A stretch of DNA of 7,457 nt from Anaerolineae bacterium CG2_30_64_16 (GTDB lineage Bacteria > Chloroflexota > Anaerolineae > CG2-30-64-16). The stretch covers positions 1-7,457 of the forward strand of contig MNXL01000298.1 of NCBI GenBank assembly GCA_001871755.1, given 5' to 3'. The translations under genes and the position numbers were made by a program. The first letter of the stretch is position 1; the number at the start of each line of letters is the position of its first letter. Positions 1 to 6,145 of the stretch are shown here, one piece after another. A model generated the notes under the pieces. That model worked only from the letters and a program-made list of their open reading frames with translations, was not told where the DNA came from and did not search any database.

Positions 1-310
1 CCGACTCGAGCGTGGCGCTCATCAGGGGGGAGATGTGGATGGACACAATCGCCTCAGCCTGTTTCGCGAGCGTGGTGTAAGCCTGCACGAAATCGGCCGG
101 CGTTGGCTGAGCCGTAGTCGGCAGCCGCTTGCTGTTCCGTAGCAGGTGATAGAACGCTGCCGCGTCCAGGTCAATCCCGTCGCGGTAGGTTTGGGTCCCG
201 AAAGTCATGTGGACGGGCACGACGTGGAGGCCATACTCCTGCCCCATCGCCTGGGTCAGCGATGACGTGCTGTCGGTCACTACAGCCACTTTGCGTTTGC
301 CTGCGGACAT
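1..310 (-). CDS. DegV family protein, N-terminal part (cut by window edge)
   Basis: This is the first 103 codons of a DegV-family protein; the rest lies beyond base 1. Family members bind a fatty acid between two domains, and in Firmicutes the FakB members present it to the kinase FakA. Visible family signs are the N-terminal beta strand with VAVVTDSTSSL (residues 8-18), TFGTQTYRDGIDLD (36-49), the TTAQPTPADF segment (65-74, matching the usual TSQPSP motif) and IVSIHISPLMSAT (88-100, matching VxIxISSxLSGT). The start is fixed by a perfect AGGAGG seven bases upstream. It follows the HAD gene by 30 bases on the same strand, so co-transcription is likely. The family call is firm; the ligand and any kinase partner cannot be seen here. 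Confidence 0.9.
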   Translation of the reverse strand, partial: MSAGKRKVAVVTDSTSSLTQAMGQEYGLHVVPVHMTFGTQTYRDGIDLDAAAFYHLLRNSKRLPTTAQPTPADFVQAYTTLAKQAEAIVSIHISPLMSATLES

Positions 311-317
311 GCGATTA

Positions 318-323
318 CCTCCT
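318..323 (-). promoter_or_regulatory. Shine-Dalgarno of the DegV gene
   Basis: On the minus strand these bases read AGGAGG, with seven bases to the ATG ending at 310. This strong site decides the DegV start, and lies in the 30-base gap after the HAD stop codon. Confidence 0.85.
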
Positions 324-340
324 GTAGTCATGAGTGCCAA

Positions 341-1039
341 TTAGAACCTTCTGTCTTTCGTGGGAGTTTCTTCCCCCAAGATCTCCCAGCCGCGCCCGCG
401 CGCGCAGGCGGCCAGCGGGACATCCGGATAGACGGCAACCGGATGCCCCACGCGTTCCAGGAGCGGCAGGTCGGTGTAGCTATCGGCGTAGGCGTAGCTC
501 TGTTCCCAGGCAATCGCTCCCGTAGACCGCAGATATGTCCCCAGCCGCGCCACCTTCCCCGCTCCCTGACAGACCGGCGGATGGGCGGCCCCGGTGTAGC
601 GGCCATCCTGCTCCACCAACCGCGTGCCCACCACCTCGTGAACGCCGATGGCTTTGCCGATCTGGGCCAGCAGCGGCTCCGGGGTGCCGGAGGTCAGGAT
701 CACCCGCTGGCCGGCCGCCTGGTGCTCGCGCAGCCGCGCCAGGACGTCGGCCCGCACGCGGGGCAAAATGTATTGCTCGGCCACCCACCGGAAAGCCGAC
801 TCAGCCGCGGCCGGCGTCCAGCCGCGCACCGGCCAGCCGAGGTGGCGCGCCCAAAGGTCGCGGGCGGCCGCTTCGGAGAGCAAGCCTAGTCGCCACAAGG
901 GCCACAAGGCCGTGTGGCTGACCAGGTAGACGTAGAGCGGAAGTCGCTGCACGCGATGGTGTTGGTGGTGCTGAGTTATCCCGCGCACGATGTGGCCGGT
1001 ATAGAGCGTGCCGTCCAGGTCAAAGATGGCGGCGATCAT
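341..1039 (-). CDS. HAD-superfamily phosphatase, subfamily IB-like
   Basis: A 232-residue haloacid dehalogenase-type hydrolase, expected to be a cytoplasmic Mg-dependent phosphomonoesterase of unknown substrate. All four HAD motifs are visible: motif I FDLDGTLY (D7 nucleophile, D9 acid/base), motif II VILTSGTP (113-120), a motif III lysine at K162, and motif IV YADSYTDLPLLE (184-195; D186 and D190 for Mg). The order and helical cap between motifs I and II resemble SerB/CicA-like IB enzymes. Unusual is a His-rich stretch HHQHHR (24-29) followed by a hydrophobic, aromatic-rich segment (33-54), probably part of the cap. The ATG overlaps the stop of the upstream small ORF (ATGA), with GGGAG five bases upstream at 1045-1049. 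This implies translational coupling. The superfamily call is secure; the substrate is unknown. Confidence 0.9.
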   Translation of the reverse strand: MIAAIFDLDGTLYTGHIVRGITQHHQHHRVQRLPLYVYLVSHTALWPLWRLGLLSEAAARDLWARHLGWPVRGWTPAAAESAFRWVAEQYILPRVRADVLARLREHQAAGQRVILTSGTPEPLLAQIGKAIGVHEVVGTRLVEQDGRYTGAAHPPVCQGAGKVARLGTYLRSTGAIAWEQSYAYADSYTDLPLLERVGHPVAVYPDVPLAACARGRGWEILGEETPTKDRRF

Positions 1040-1134
1040 GGCGTCTCCCGATAGAGTGTGCGCCTGGCTTTGGCGACCCAGGCGTCGGTGACCTGATCGA
1101 GTGTCTCCAGGAATTCTTCTTTTGTGACGGGCAC
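1036..1134 (-). CDS. Probable 32-residue microprotein, GTG start
   Basis: A short frame beginning at GTG (1132-1134) encodes 32 residues that include TKEEFLETLDQVTDAW and end in YRETP. It starts eight bases after the stop of the 82-residue gene, and its TGA overlaps the ATG of the HAD gene by four bases. That packing, and the helix-friendly charged and aromatic composition, argue that it is translated. The frame stays open upstream to about 1323, but that part lies inside the preceding gene and reads as Pro/Arg/Ala-rich shadow. The only ribosome-site candidate is a weak TAGG straddling the upstream stop, so translation probably depends on coupling. It could instead be just a leader that couples HAD translation. 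I recognise no family. Confidence 0.5.
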   Translation of the reverse strand: MPVTKEEFLETLDQVTDAWVAKARRTLYRETP

Positions 1135-1142
1135 GGTTGGGC

Positions 1143-1391
1143 CTACTCGATCTTGACGCGCTCGGCCTTGCGCGGCGGCTTCTCCGTTTCTTCCAGCCGC
1201 TCGATGGCCTTGTCGAGCAAACTGCGCACGGCCAGCAGGTGCTCGCGGCGGGCTGCCCGTAGATGCTGTCGCATCTCTTTCGGGAAAAACAACGACAGGC
1301 GCGGGACGGGCAACGTCAGCCACAGCAGGTCAAAGAGACCCTCCGGTCGTTCTTCGACTTCAAGCCCTACCCGGTGTTCTTTTTCGCTCAT
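1143..1391 (-). CDS. Unrecognised 82-residue protein downstream of ArsA-like ATPase
   Basis: I do not recognise a named family. The protein has a charged N-terminus (MSEKEHRVGLEVEERPEG), a hydrophobic block rich in Leu, Phe, Trp and Pro (about residues 19-37, including DLLWLTLPVP and LSLFF), then a long amphipathic helix rich in Arg, Leu and Glu (38-70), and a basic tail ending RKAERVKIE. There is no signal peptide, and the hydrophobic block is short and Pro-broken, so it is more likely a membrane-surface or protein-binding element than a true transmembrane helix. The start is set by AGGAGG six bases upstream (1398-1403); an in-frame ATG at 1418 lacks such a site. It overlaps the end of the ArsA-like gene by 32 bases, so the two are probably translationally coupled and may work together. 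Confidence 0.8.
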   Translation of the reverse strand: MSEKEHRVGLEVEERPEGLFDLLWLTLPVPRLSLFFPKEMRQHLRAARREHLLAVRSLLDKAIERLEETEKPPRKAERVKIE

Positions 1392-2571
1392 GGTGCGCCT
1401 CCTCATGGTGATTCTCAAAACGGACGTTCAACGCATCCTCGACAAACCTGGCCTGAACGATTTCCAGCCCGCGCAAGGCGCGCGGCAGGATCAGGTTGCG
1501 CCGCCAGTTGCCAACCTGCAAGGTGAGTTCGTCGCCGGCGCGCAACACCGACAGGTCCTCGCGGGCGGCAAATGGCAACGATAGGCAGAGCAGATAGCCA
1601 TCCTCGTCTCGTTCGATGGCATAAGTTCGCCCCCGGTACAACAGGCGGGCCGGATCATCGCTGCCAAACAAGGCATCGGCCATGCGGCGCAGCGCCTCCG
1701 GGCCGACGACTTCTTGCTCAAAATAGGGTGCTTTCAAGATGGGCAGCGGTGCGAATCCTTCCTCCACCGTCTGCAAGTATCGGGCCTGGGTCTGCCGCCA
1801 GGCTGCAAAACACCCATCGCTGCCTTCGGGAAAGATGCGATTGCAGATCACCGCATCGGTGGCATAGCCGTACAGGTTCAGGTAGGTATAGGTGCGCTGC
1901 GCTTCCTTGATGACCATCTTTTCCGGGTTCAGCACCAGGCGCACCGAAGTCAGGTCGGGATCGGTGAGCAGGTGATACAGGTGGCCGAGTTGGTCAAACA
2001 GGGCCTCGGACGCATCCAACGTCTCACGGTCGGGGATCGGCATGTTGTCCAGGAACGGACTGATGAGCGGCCCCAACATCAGCGTGGCGCGCTTGCCGAT
2101 GGGGAACAGCCGGTCGAACCACCAGCGGCCGGTTTCGGGCAGGCTGAGCAGGCGCAGCGTCTCGGCGGTTGGGGCGCAGTCCACCACGATGACATCGTAT
2201 TTCCCTTCCTGGTAGTGTTGGTCAATCCACAGCAGGCCGGCGCCCTCCTCCATGCCGGGGATAACGGCGATCTCTTCGGCCAGCAGATCGCTCACGCCCT
2301 GCCAGGAGAACACAGCCGCCAGGTACTTTTGGAGCTTGTCCCAGTGTTTAGTCAGCGAGTAGTAGATGTCCACTTCCTGACCCCACAGGTTGGGGGCGAT
2401 CTCGACCGGCTCCGGGCCGAGGGAAACGTCGAACGAATCGGCCAGGCTGTGGGCGGCATCGGTGCTCAGCACGACTGTCCGGTGGCCCCGTTCGGCGCAG
2501 CGGAGCGCCGTGGCGGCGGCCACGCTCGTCTTGCCGACGCCGCCCTTGCCGGTATACAGAAGGATCCGCAT
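1360..2571 (-). CDS. ArsA/Get3-like ATPase with C-terminal HSP20-like domain
   Basis: A 403-residue SIMIBI-class ATPase. The N-terminal part has the deviant Walker A TGKGGVGKT (7-15, with the signature Lys at K9), the switch I motif STDAAHSLADSF (36-47), and the Walker B/switch II region VIVVDCAPTAETLRLLSLPE (127-146). It also has VICNRIFPEG (241-250), at the position of the nucleotide-base contact in ArsA/Get3. Residues about 317-387 form a beta-rich domain (YAIERDEDGYLLCLSLPF onward) matching the HSP20/alpha-crystallin-like tail of bacterial ArsA and Get3d proteins. A tail of His, Glu and Arg follows. There is one ATPase copy, so a homodimer is expected. None of its cysteines forms a CxxC pair, unlike zinc-binding Get3. 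No arsenite permease lies nearby. The start at 2571 is preferred for AAGGAG eight bases upstream; the 24-residue extension to 2643 is Arg/Asp-rich and lacks conservation signs. Client handling or membrane-protein targeting is inferred. Confidence 0.92.
   Translation of the reverse strand: MRILLYTGKGGVGKTSVAAATALRCAERGHRTVVLSTDAAHSLADSFDVSLGPEPVEIAPNLWGQEVDIYYSLTKHWDKLQKYLAAVFSWQGVSDLLAEEIAVIPGMEEGAGLLWIDQHYQEGKYDVIVVDCAPTAETLRLLSLPETGRWWFDRLFPIGKRATLMLGPLISPFLDNMPIPDRETLDASEALFDQLGHLYHLLTDPDLTSVRLVLNPEKMVIKEAQRTYTYLNLYGYATDAVICNRIFPEGSDGCFAAWRQTQARYLQTVEEGFAPLPILKAPYFEQEVVGPEALRRMADALFGSDDPARLLYRGRTYAIERDEDGYLLCLSLPFAAREDLSVLRAGDELTLQVGNWRRNLILPRALRGLEIVQARFVEDALNVRFENHHEEAHHERKRTPGRA
1398..1403 (-). 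promoter_or_regulatory. Shine-Dalgarno of the 82-residue gene, inside ArsA-like CDS
   Basis: The minus strand reads AGGAGG six bases before the ATG at 1391. The site lies within the last codons of the ArsA-like ATPase, in the region encoding its His/Glu-rich tail. It supports the start at 1391 over the in-frame ATG at 1418. Confidence 0.8.
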
Positions 2572-2579
2572 GTCTTGAT

Positions 2580-2585
2580 CTCCTT
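2580..2585 (-). promoter_or_regulatory. Shine-Dalgarno of the ArsA-like gene
   Basis: The minus strand reads AAGGAG (within GGGAAGGAGA) eight bases before the ATG at 2571. This places the ATPase start directly before the P-loop strand and rejects the longer frame from 2643. Confidence 0.8.
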
Positions 2586-2594
2586 CCCGAGAAT

Positions 2595-2632
2595 CACGGC
2601 GACGTTCATCGCGCAAACCCGTCGTCGGCGTG
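2595..2632 (-). other. Imperfect intercistronic stem-loop
   Basis: On the plus strand CACGGCGACG (2595-2604) faces CGTCGGCGTG (2623-2632). Nine of ten pairs match, with a G-G mismatch in the middle and an 18-base loop. It sits between the adaptor stop and the ArsA-like ribosome site. No T-run follows it in the direction of transcription, so it is not a standard intrinsic terminator. It could mark RNA processing or transcript stability between the exporter and ArsA segments, or be chance in GC-rich DNA. Confidence 0.35.
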
Positions 2633-2645
2633 ATGCCTGTCAAGA

Positions 2646-3977
2646 CTATCTGAAAATCACATCGGCGGGCATGCCGGGTTTGAGTTTCCGATCGGGATTG
2701 GGCAGGTTGACCTTCACCGCATACACGGTGCTGCGGCGTCCGTCTACCGTCTGGACGTTGCGCGGCGTGAACTCGGCCTGGTCGGCGATATGGACCACGG
2801 TGCCGGCGAAGGTCTGGCCGGAGAAGGAGTCCACCGTGACATTGACCTTCTGGCCTAACTGCACGCTGCCATAACGATCCTCCGGCACGTACACCGTCAG
2901 GTTCACGGCCTCCAACTGGCCGATGACCAGGACTGTGCTGCCGGGGGCAACGGCCTCGCCCGGTTCGAGGTTACGCGCCGTGATCGTGCCGGCCGTGGGC
3001 GCGCGGACGACTGTCTTATCCAGTTGGACCTCAACCGTTTTCAGGGCGGCCTCAGCCTGCGCGAAGGCGGCTTTGGCCTGGTCTACCGCCGCCCTGGCTT
3101 GCTGCACCCCGGCTTCGGCAGCACTGACTTGCCAGGATTGATCGCCGGTGAGCAGTTGGTTCAGGCGATCCAGGGCCGTTTCGTAACGTGCTCGAGCCAC
3201 CGTGCCGCGCGCTCGCGCTTCCCGCATGTCGGCAGCGGTGGTCGTCGAGAGCAGGCGGGTGTAGTCTGATTGCGCCGCGTTCAACTCCGTCTCAGCCGCG
3301 GCGAACAGTTGCCGGGCGCTCTCTTGCAGCGCGGCGTTGTCCTGTGCGGCGTTTGCCTGGTTGAGCACGGCCTGGATGGCCAGGTAGGCGGCCTGAGCCT
3401 CAAGCAACCTCTTCTCGGCCGCCCCGACTTTGCCGCTGGCGGTGCCGGCCAGCAGCTTATCCAGGCTGGCCTGTTCGGCCTCCAGTGCTTTTCGCGCGGC
3501 GTCTGCTTCGGCCTGGGCCGCGGCGATGACTTCGTGCTTGGCGAAGTACCAGGGTGGCAGGGCGAAAGCCTTCACCGGGCTGGTGATCCAGGCCGAGGCG
3601 CGGATCGGTTGCTCTTGCAGGCGCGCTGCGTGCAACGCCAGTTCGTACTGGGCTTGGGCGGTCTCCCGCCCAGCCTCAGCCGTTCGCTGGGCGGCCCGGG
3701 CAGTCTCCACGCCGGCCCGGGCCTGGCTGCGCTGGGCCTGCAGCAATGCGTTGTCCAGGCGAAAGAGCACGTCGCCGGCCTGCACCATCTGGCCCTCTTC
3801 GACGGTGACCTCCGCGACCACGCCGCCGATCTCGGGCGCGATCTTGACATCACGGGCGGAGATCGTGCCGGAGGCTTTCAGCGTACCGTTCCCTCCGGCA
3901 TTGGGCTGAAGCGCCTGGCAGGCGCTCAAAGTCAGCGCCATGACAAGGGCAAGCAATGTGAAGTGCAGTTTTCTCAT
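2646..3977 (-). CDS. HlyD/YbhG-type membrane fusion lipoprotein
   Basis: A 443-residue periplasmic-adaptor family protein, the extracytoplasmic partner of the ABC exporter next to it. The N-terminus is a lipoprotein signal: basic MRK, a hydrophobic core, and lipobox L17-S18-A19-C20. Then come the first half of the barrel-sandwich (lipoyl-like) domain (about 38-76, APEIGGVVAEVTVEEGQ), a very long Ala/Gln/Glu-rich coiled-coil hairpin (about 77-320), the second half-motif VRAPTAGTITARNLEPGE (324-341), and a beta-barrel region with VYVPEDRYG (362-370) and FTPRNVQT (403-410). The last motif is typical of YbhG-like adaptors. The hairpin is interrupted by a Pro/aromatic stretch (about 124-147, including PPWYF). 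The start has GAGG six bases upstream. The gene lies 71 bases after the permease. Lipid anchoring would fit a cell without a periplasm of the usual kind. Confidence 0.92.
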   Translation of the reverse strand: MRKLHFTLLALVMALTLSACQALQPNAGGNGTLKASGTISARDVKIAPEIGGVVAEVTVEEGQMVQAGDVLFRLDNALLQAQRSQARAGVETARAAQRTAEAGRETAQAQYELALHAARLQEQPIRASAWITSPVKAFALPPWYFAKHEVIAAAQAEADAARKALEAEQASLDKLLAGTASGKVGAAEKRLLEAQAAYLAIQAVLNQANAAQDNAALQESARQLFAAAETELNAAQSDYTRLLSTTTAADMREARARGTVARARYETALDRLNQLLTGDQSWQVSAAEAGVQQARAAVDQAKAAFAQAEAALKTVEVQLDKTVVRAPTAGTITARNLEPGEAVAPGSTVLVIGQLEAVNLTVYVPEDRYGSVQLGQKVNVTVDSFSGQTFAGTVVHIADQAEFTPRNVQTVDGRRSTVYAVKVNLPNPDRKLKPGMPADVIFR

Positions 3978-4048
3978 CAGATACCTCGATCAGTCTCGGT
4001 GAAATGGTTTCGCGACACGGATAGGGCACGTGCGGCGGGATGACCGGA

Positions 4049-5176
4049 CTACTCCAACCGCTTTTGGAAGATCAGCACGCTGGCGAAAAACACAACGATG
4101 CTGAACAGCGCCATCGGCCAGACCCACGGCCACAAGTAGTTCAACCCGACCCCTTTCAGGATGATGCCGCGCACGATCTCCAAAAAATAAGTGAGCGGCA
4201 GCAGATAACCGCTGTAATAGGCTATCCAGGGCATGTTTTGCCGCGGGAAGAGCAGCCCGGAGAGAATCACAGCCGGGAGTACGATGAATACAGCCAGGTA
4301 TAGCGCCTCGATCTGGGTATGGGAGATGTTCGAAATAAGGATACCCAAACCCAACGAACCGATCAGGAATATCCCGGAGAGCAGTGCCATCAAGAGAATG
4401 CTCCCGGCCATGGGCATCCCAAAGATGAGTATGCCGGCTACCACGACCATGATCAGATTGACCGCGGCTACCACCACGAAGGGCAAGAGTTTCCCAAGCA
4501 TCAATTCCCACGACTTGATGGGAGTGACGATCAACTGCTCCAACGTGCCCTGCTCACGTTCGCGCACGATGGCAAAGGCGGTAAGCAGCAGCGCTTGTAC
4601 TTGCAAGATAAGGCCGACCAGGCCGGGGAGAAAGAAATTCATCCGGCGCATATCCGGGTTGTACAGAAAACGCATGTGGACATCAATGGGAAGTTTGAGG
4701 TCCAGACGCAGCGGACTTTTTTCCAATTGCCGGACCAAGATTTCCTGTGAGGCGGCCTGACTGATAGTCTCGGCGGCCAGTTGTGCCGTCTGGGCCAGGA
4801 CGGGATCGGTGCCGTCTATGTTGAATAGGATGGGGCTGGATTCGCCCGTGCTCAGTTTGCGGCCAAAGTCTTCGGGGATGATCAGCCCGGCGCGAACGGC
4901 GCCTTTATCCATCAATTGCACGATTTCAGCCTCACTTTGCACTTCGTACGTTACCTTGAAGTATCCGCTGGCGACATAACGGCTAATCAGTTGGCGACTC
5001 ACATCACTCTTGGACTGGTCGGCAACTGCCAGGGGAATGTCTTCGATATCCCGCAGCACGGCAAACCCTAACAGCAGCAGCAACATGACCGGCAAGATGA
5101 TGACAAGACCAAGCGTACGCCGATCGCGCCGGATGTGGATAAACTCTTTGCGCATGACTGTCCAAACACGTTTCAT
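4049..5176 (-). CDS. ABC-2 type permease (YbhS/YbhR-like)
   Basis: A 375-residue ABC-2 export permease that should form the membrane channel driven by the two upstream ATPases. Topology visible in the sequence: cytoplasmic MKRVWTVMRKEFIHIRRD, TM1 at about 22-41, a large extracytoplasmic domain (about 43-175), then five hydrophobic segments near 183-204, 230-253, 259-281, 289-310 and 347-370. The family motif REREQGTLEQLIVTP (205-219) is intact, as are the conserved LSGLLFPRQNMP region (305-316) and LPLTYFLEIVRGI (326-338). ATG at 5176 has AAGAGG eight bases upstream and lies 27 bases after ATPase 2. Only one permease gene is present, so a homodimer is the simplest arrangement. The substrate is unknown; drugs or lipophilic compounds are likely from the family. 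Confidence 0.95.
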   Translation of the reverse strand: MKRVWTVMRKEFIHIRRDRRTLGLVIILPVMLLLLLGFAVLRDIEDIPLAVADQSKSDVSRQLISRYVASGYFKVTYEVQSEAEIVQLMDKGAVRAGLIIPEDFGRKLSTGESSPILFNIDGTDPVLAQTAQLAAETISQAASQEILVRQLEKSPLRLDLKLPIDVHMRFLYNPDMRRMNFFLPGLVGLILQVQALLLTAFAIVREREQGTLEQLIVTPIKSWELMLGKLLPFVVVAAVNLIMVVVAGILIFGMPMAGSILLMALLSGIFLIGSLGLGILISNISHTQIEALYLAVFIVLPAVILSGLLFPRQNMPWIAYYSGYLLPLTYFLEIVRGIILKGVGLNYLWPWVWPMALFSIVVFFASVLIFQKRLE

Positions 5177-5203
5177 TGGTTAGACCTCTTGAGTCCGGGT
5201 AGG

Positions 5204-6145
5204 TTACTGATGGGCGCGGTCCTGGGCTTCCACCAGGGAAACGAACGTGTCTTCCAGGGAAGGCAAAACAGCCTCTATCCGCTGGATGACAACTCGTTCC
5301 TGCTCCAGGGCTTGCTGCAAAGGCGCCGCCAGAGCCGCGTCTTCCACCGTGACGTGGAGCAGGATGCCATGCAAGGCAGCATTGACCACCCCAGGAAAGC
5401 GGCGTGCAGCCGCCTCGGCGCGGTCGGGGGCGTCGCATTCGATTTCCAGCAGGGTGCCGGGAATGGAGACCTTGAGCGCGTCCGGTTCGTCCAGGGCGAT
5501 CAGGCGCGAGTTGTACATCATGCCAATCATATTGCAGTATTCGGCTTCATCCATGTAATGAGTGGTGGCCAAAACGCTGACGTCGCGCGCCGCCAGGTCG
5601 TAGATCATATTCCAGAACTCGCGGCGCGAAACCGGGTCCACGCCTGCGGTCGGTTCGTCGAGAAAGAGCATGGGCGGCTCGTGGACGATGGCGCAGGCCA
5701 GCGCCAGCCGTTGCCGCCACGCGCCCGACAGGTTGGCGGTCAGTTCCTTTTCGCGTCCGCGCAGACCGGCCATTTCGATCAATTCACTCATCCGCTGCTT
5801 GCGCTTTGCGGCGGGGAGTTCGTAGATATGGGCGTAAAAGTCCAGGTTCTCGATCACGGTCAGGTCGCTGTAGAGAGAAAATTTCTGCGACATGTAACCA
5901 ATGCGGCGTTTTACTTCTTCCGGCTGGCGGGTGATGTCAAATCCCATCACCCACGCCTGACCGGAGGTAGGCAGCAGAATGCCGCATAACATGCGGATGA
6001 TGGTCGTCTTCCCCGCGCCGTTCGGCCCCAACAAGCCAAAGATTTCGCCAACCGGGATATGAAAAGTGACGTCGTCCACAGCAGTAAAGTCGCCAAAGCG
6101 TTTGGCCAGATGTTCTACCTCCACTGCGTTGGGTTTATCGCTCAT
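5204..6145 (-). CDS. ABC transporter ATPase 2 (YbhF/DrrA-like NBD)
   Basis: A 313-residue nucleotide-binding subunit of the exporter. Motifs in order: Walker A GPNGAGKTT (40-48), Q-loop Q87, signature LSGAW (139-143, departing from LSGGQ/LSGGM), Walker B LFLDEP (160-165; catalytic E164), D-loop GVD (168-170) and the H-loop histidine H196 in ATTHYMDEAE. The C-terminal extension (about 215-313) ends in SLEDTFVSL, typical of DrrA-like exporter NBDs. The true start is ATG at 6145, inside the end of ATPase 1 (11-base overlap), with GAGG five bases upstream; the frame is open to 6394 but that stretch is shadow of ATPase 1. Tight coupling implies equal output of the two NBDs, which are fused in E. 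coli YbhF. Confidence 0.95.
   Translation of the reverse strand: MSDKPNAVEVEHLAKRFGDFTAVDDVTFHIPVGEIFGLLGPNGAGKTTIIRMLCGILLPTSGQAWVMGFDITRQPEEVKRRIGYMSQKFSLYSDLTVIENLDFYAHIYELPAAKRKQRMSELIEMAGLRGREKELTANLSGAWRQRLALACAIVHEPPMLFLDEPTAGVDPVSRREFWNMIYDLAARDVSVLATTHYMDEAEYCNMIGMMYNSRLIALDEPDALKVSIPGTLLEIECDAPDRAEAAARRFPGVVNAALHGILLHVTVEDAALAAPLQQALEQERVVIQRIEAVLPSLEDTFVSLVEAQDRAHQ

Noticed and set aside
1135..1323. Long form of the microprotein frame (95 residues)
   Set aside because: The added part overlaps the 82-residue gene entirely and is low-complexity Pro/Arg/Ala, so only the last 32 codons look real.
2615..2643. TTGACA just after the adaptor stop as a promoter -35 box
   Set aside because: At 17 or 18 bases spacing the next hexamers are GGGTTT or GGTTTG, nothing like TATAAT, so a lone -35-like word is not enough.
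1714..2874. 386-codon plus-strand ORF opposite the ArsA-like gene
   Set aside because: Antisense to a gene with clear motifs; composition is Gln/Arg/Gly-rich without any domain, and it runs over the adaptor end. It is a shadow created by GC-rich codon use.
4026..4033. 8-base palindrome GCACGTGC in the permease-adaptor gap
   Set aside because: Too short, and there is no second copy or promoter context to support an operator.
3270..4043. 257-codon plus-strand ORF opposite the adaptor
   Set aside because: Repetitive Gly/Leu/Gln composition mirrors the Ala/Gln-rich coiled coil on the other strand; no ribosome site or motif.
5135..5989. 284-codon plus-strand ORF opposite ATPase 2
   Set aside because: Shadow of the NBD; its His/Gly/Gln-rich sequence shows no recognisable domain. 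The similar frame at 6066-6764 is rejected for the same reason.
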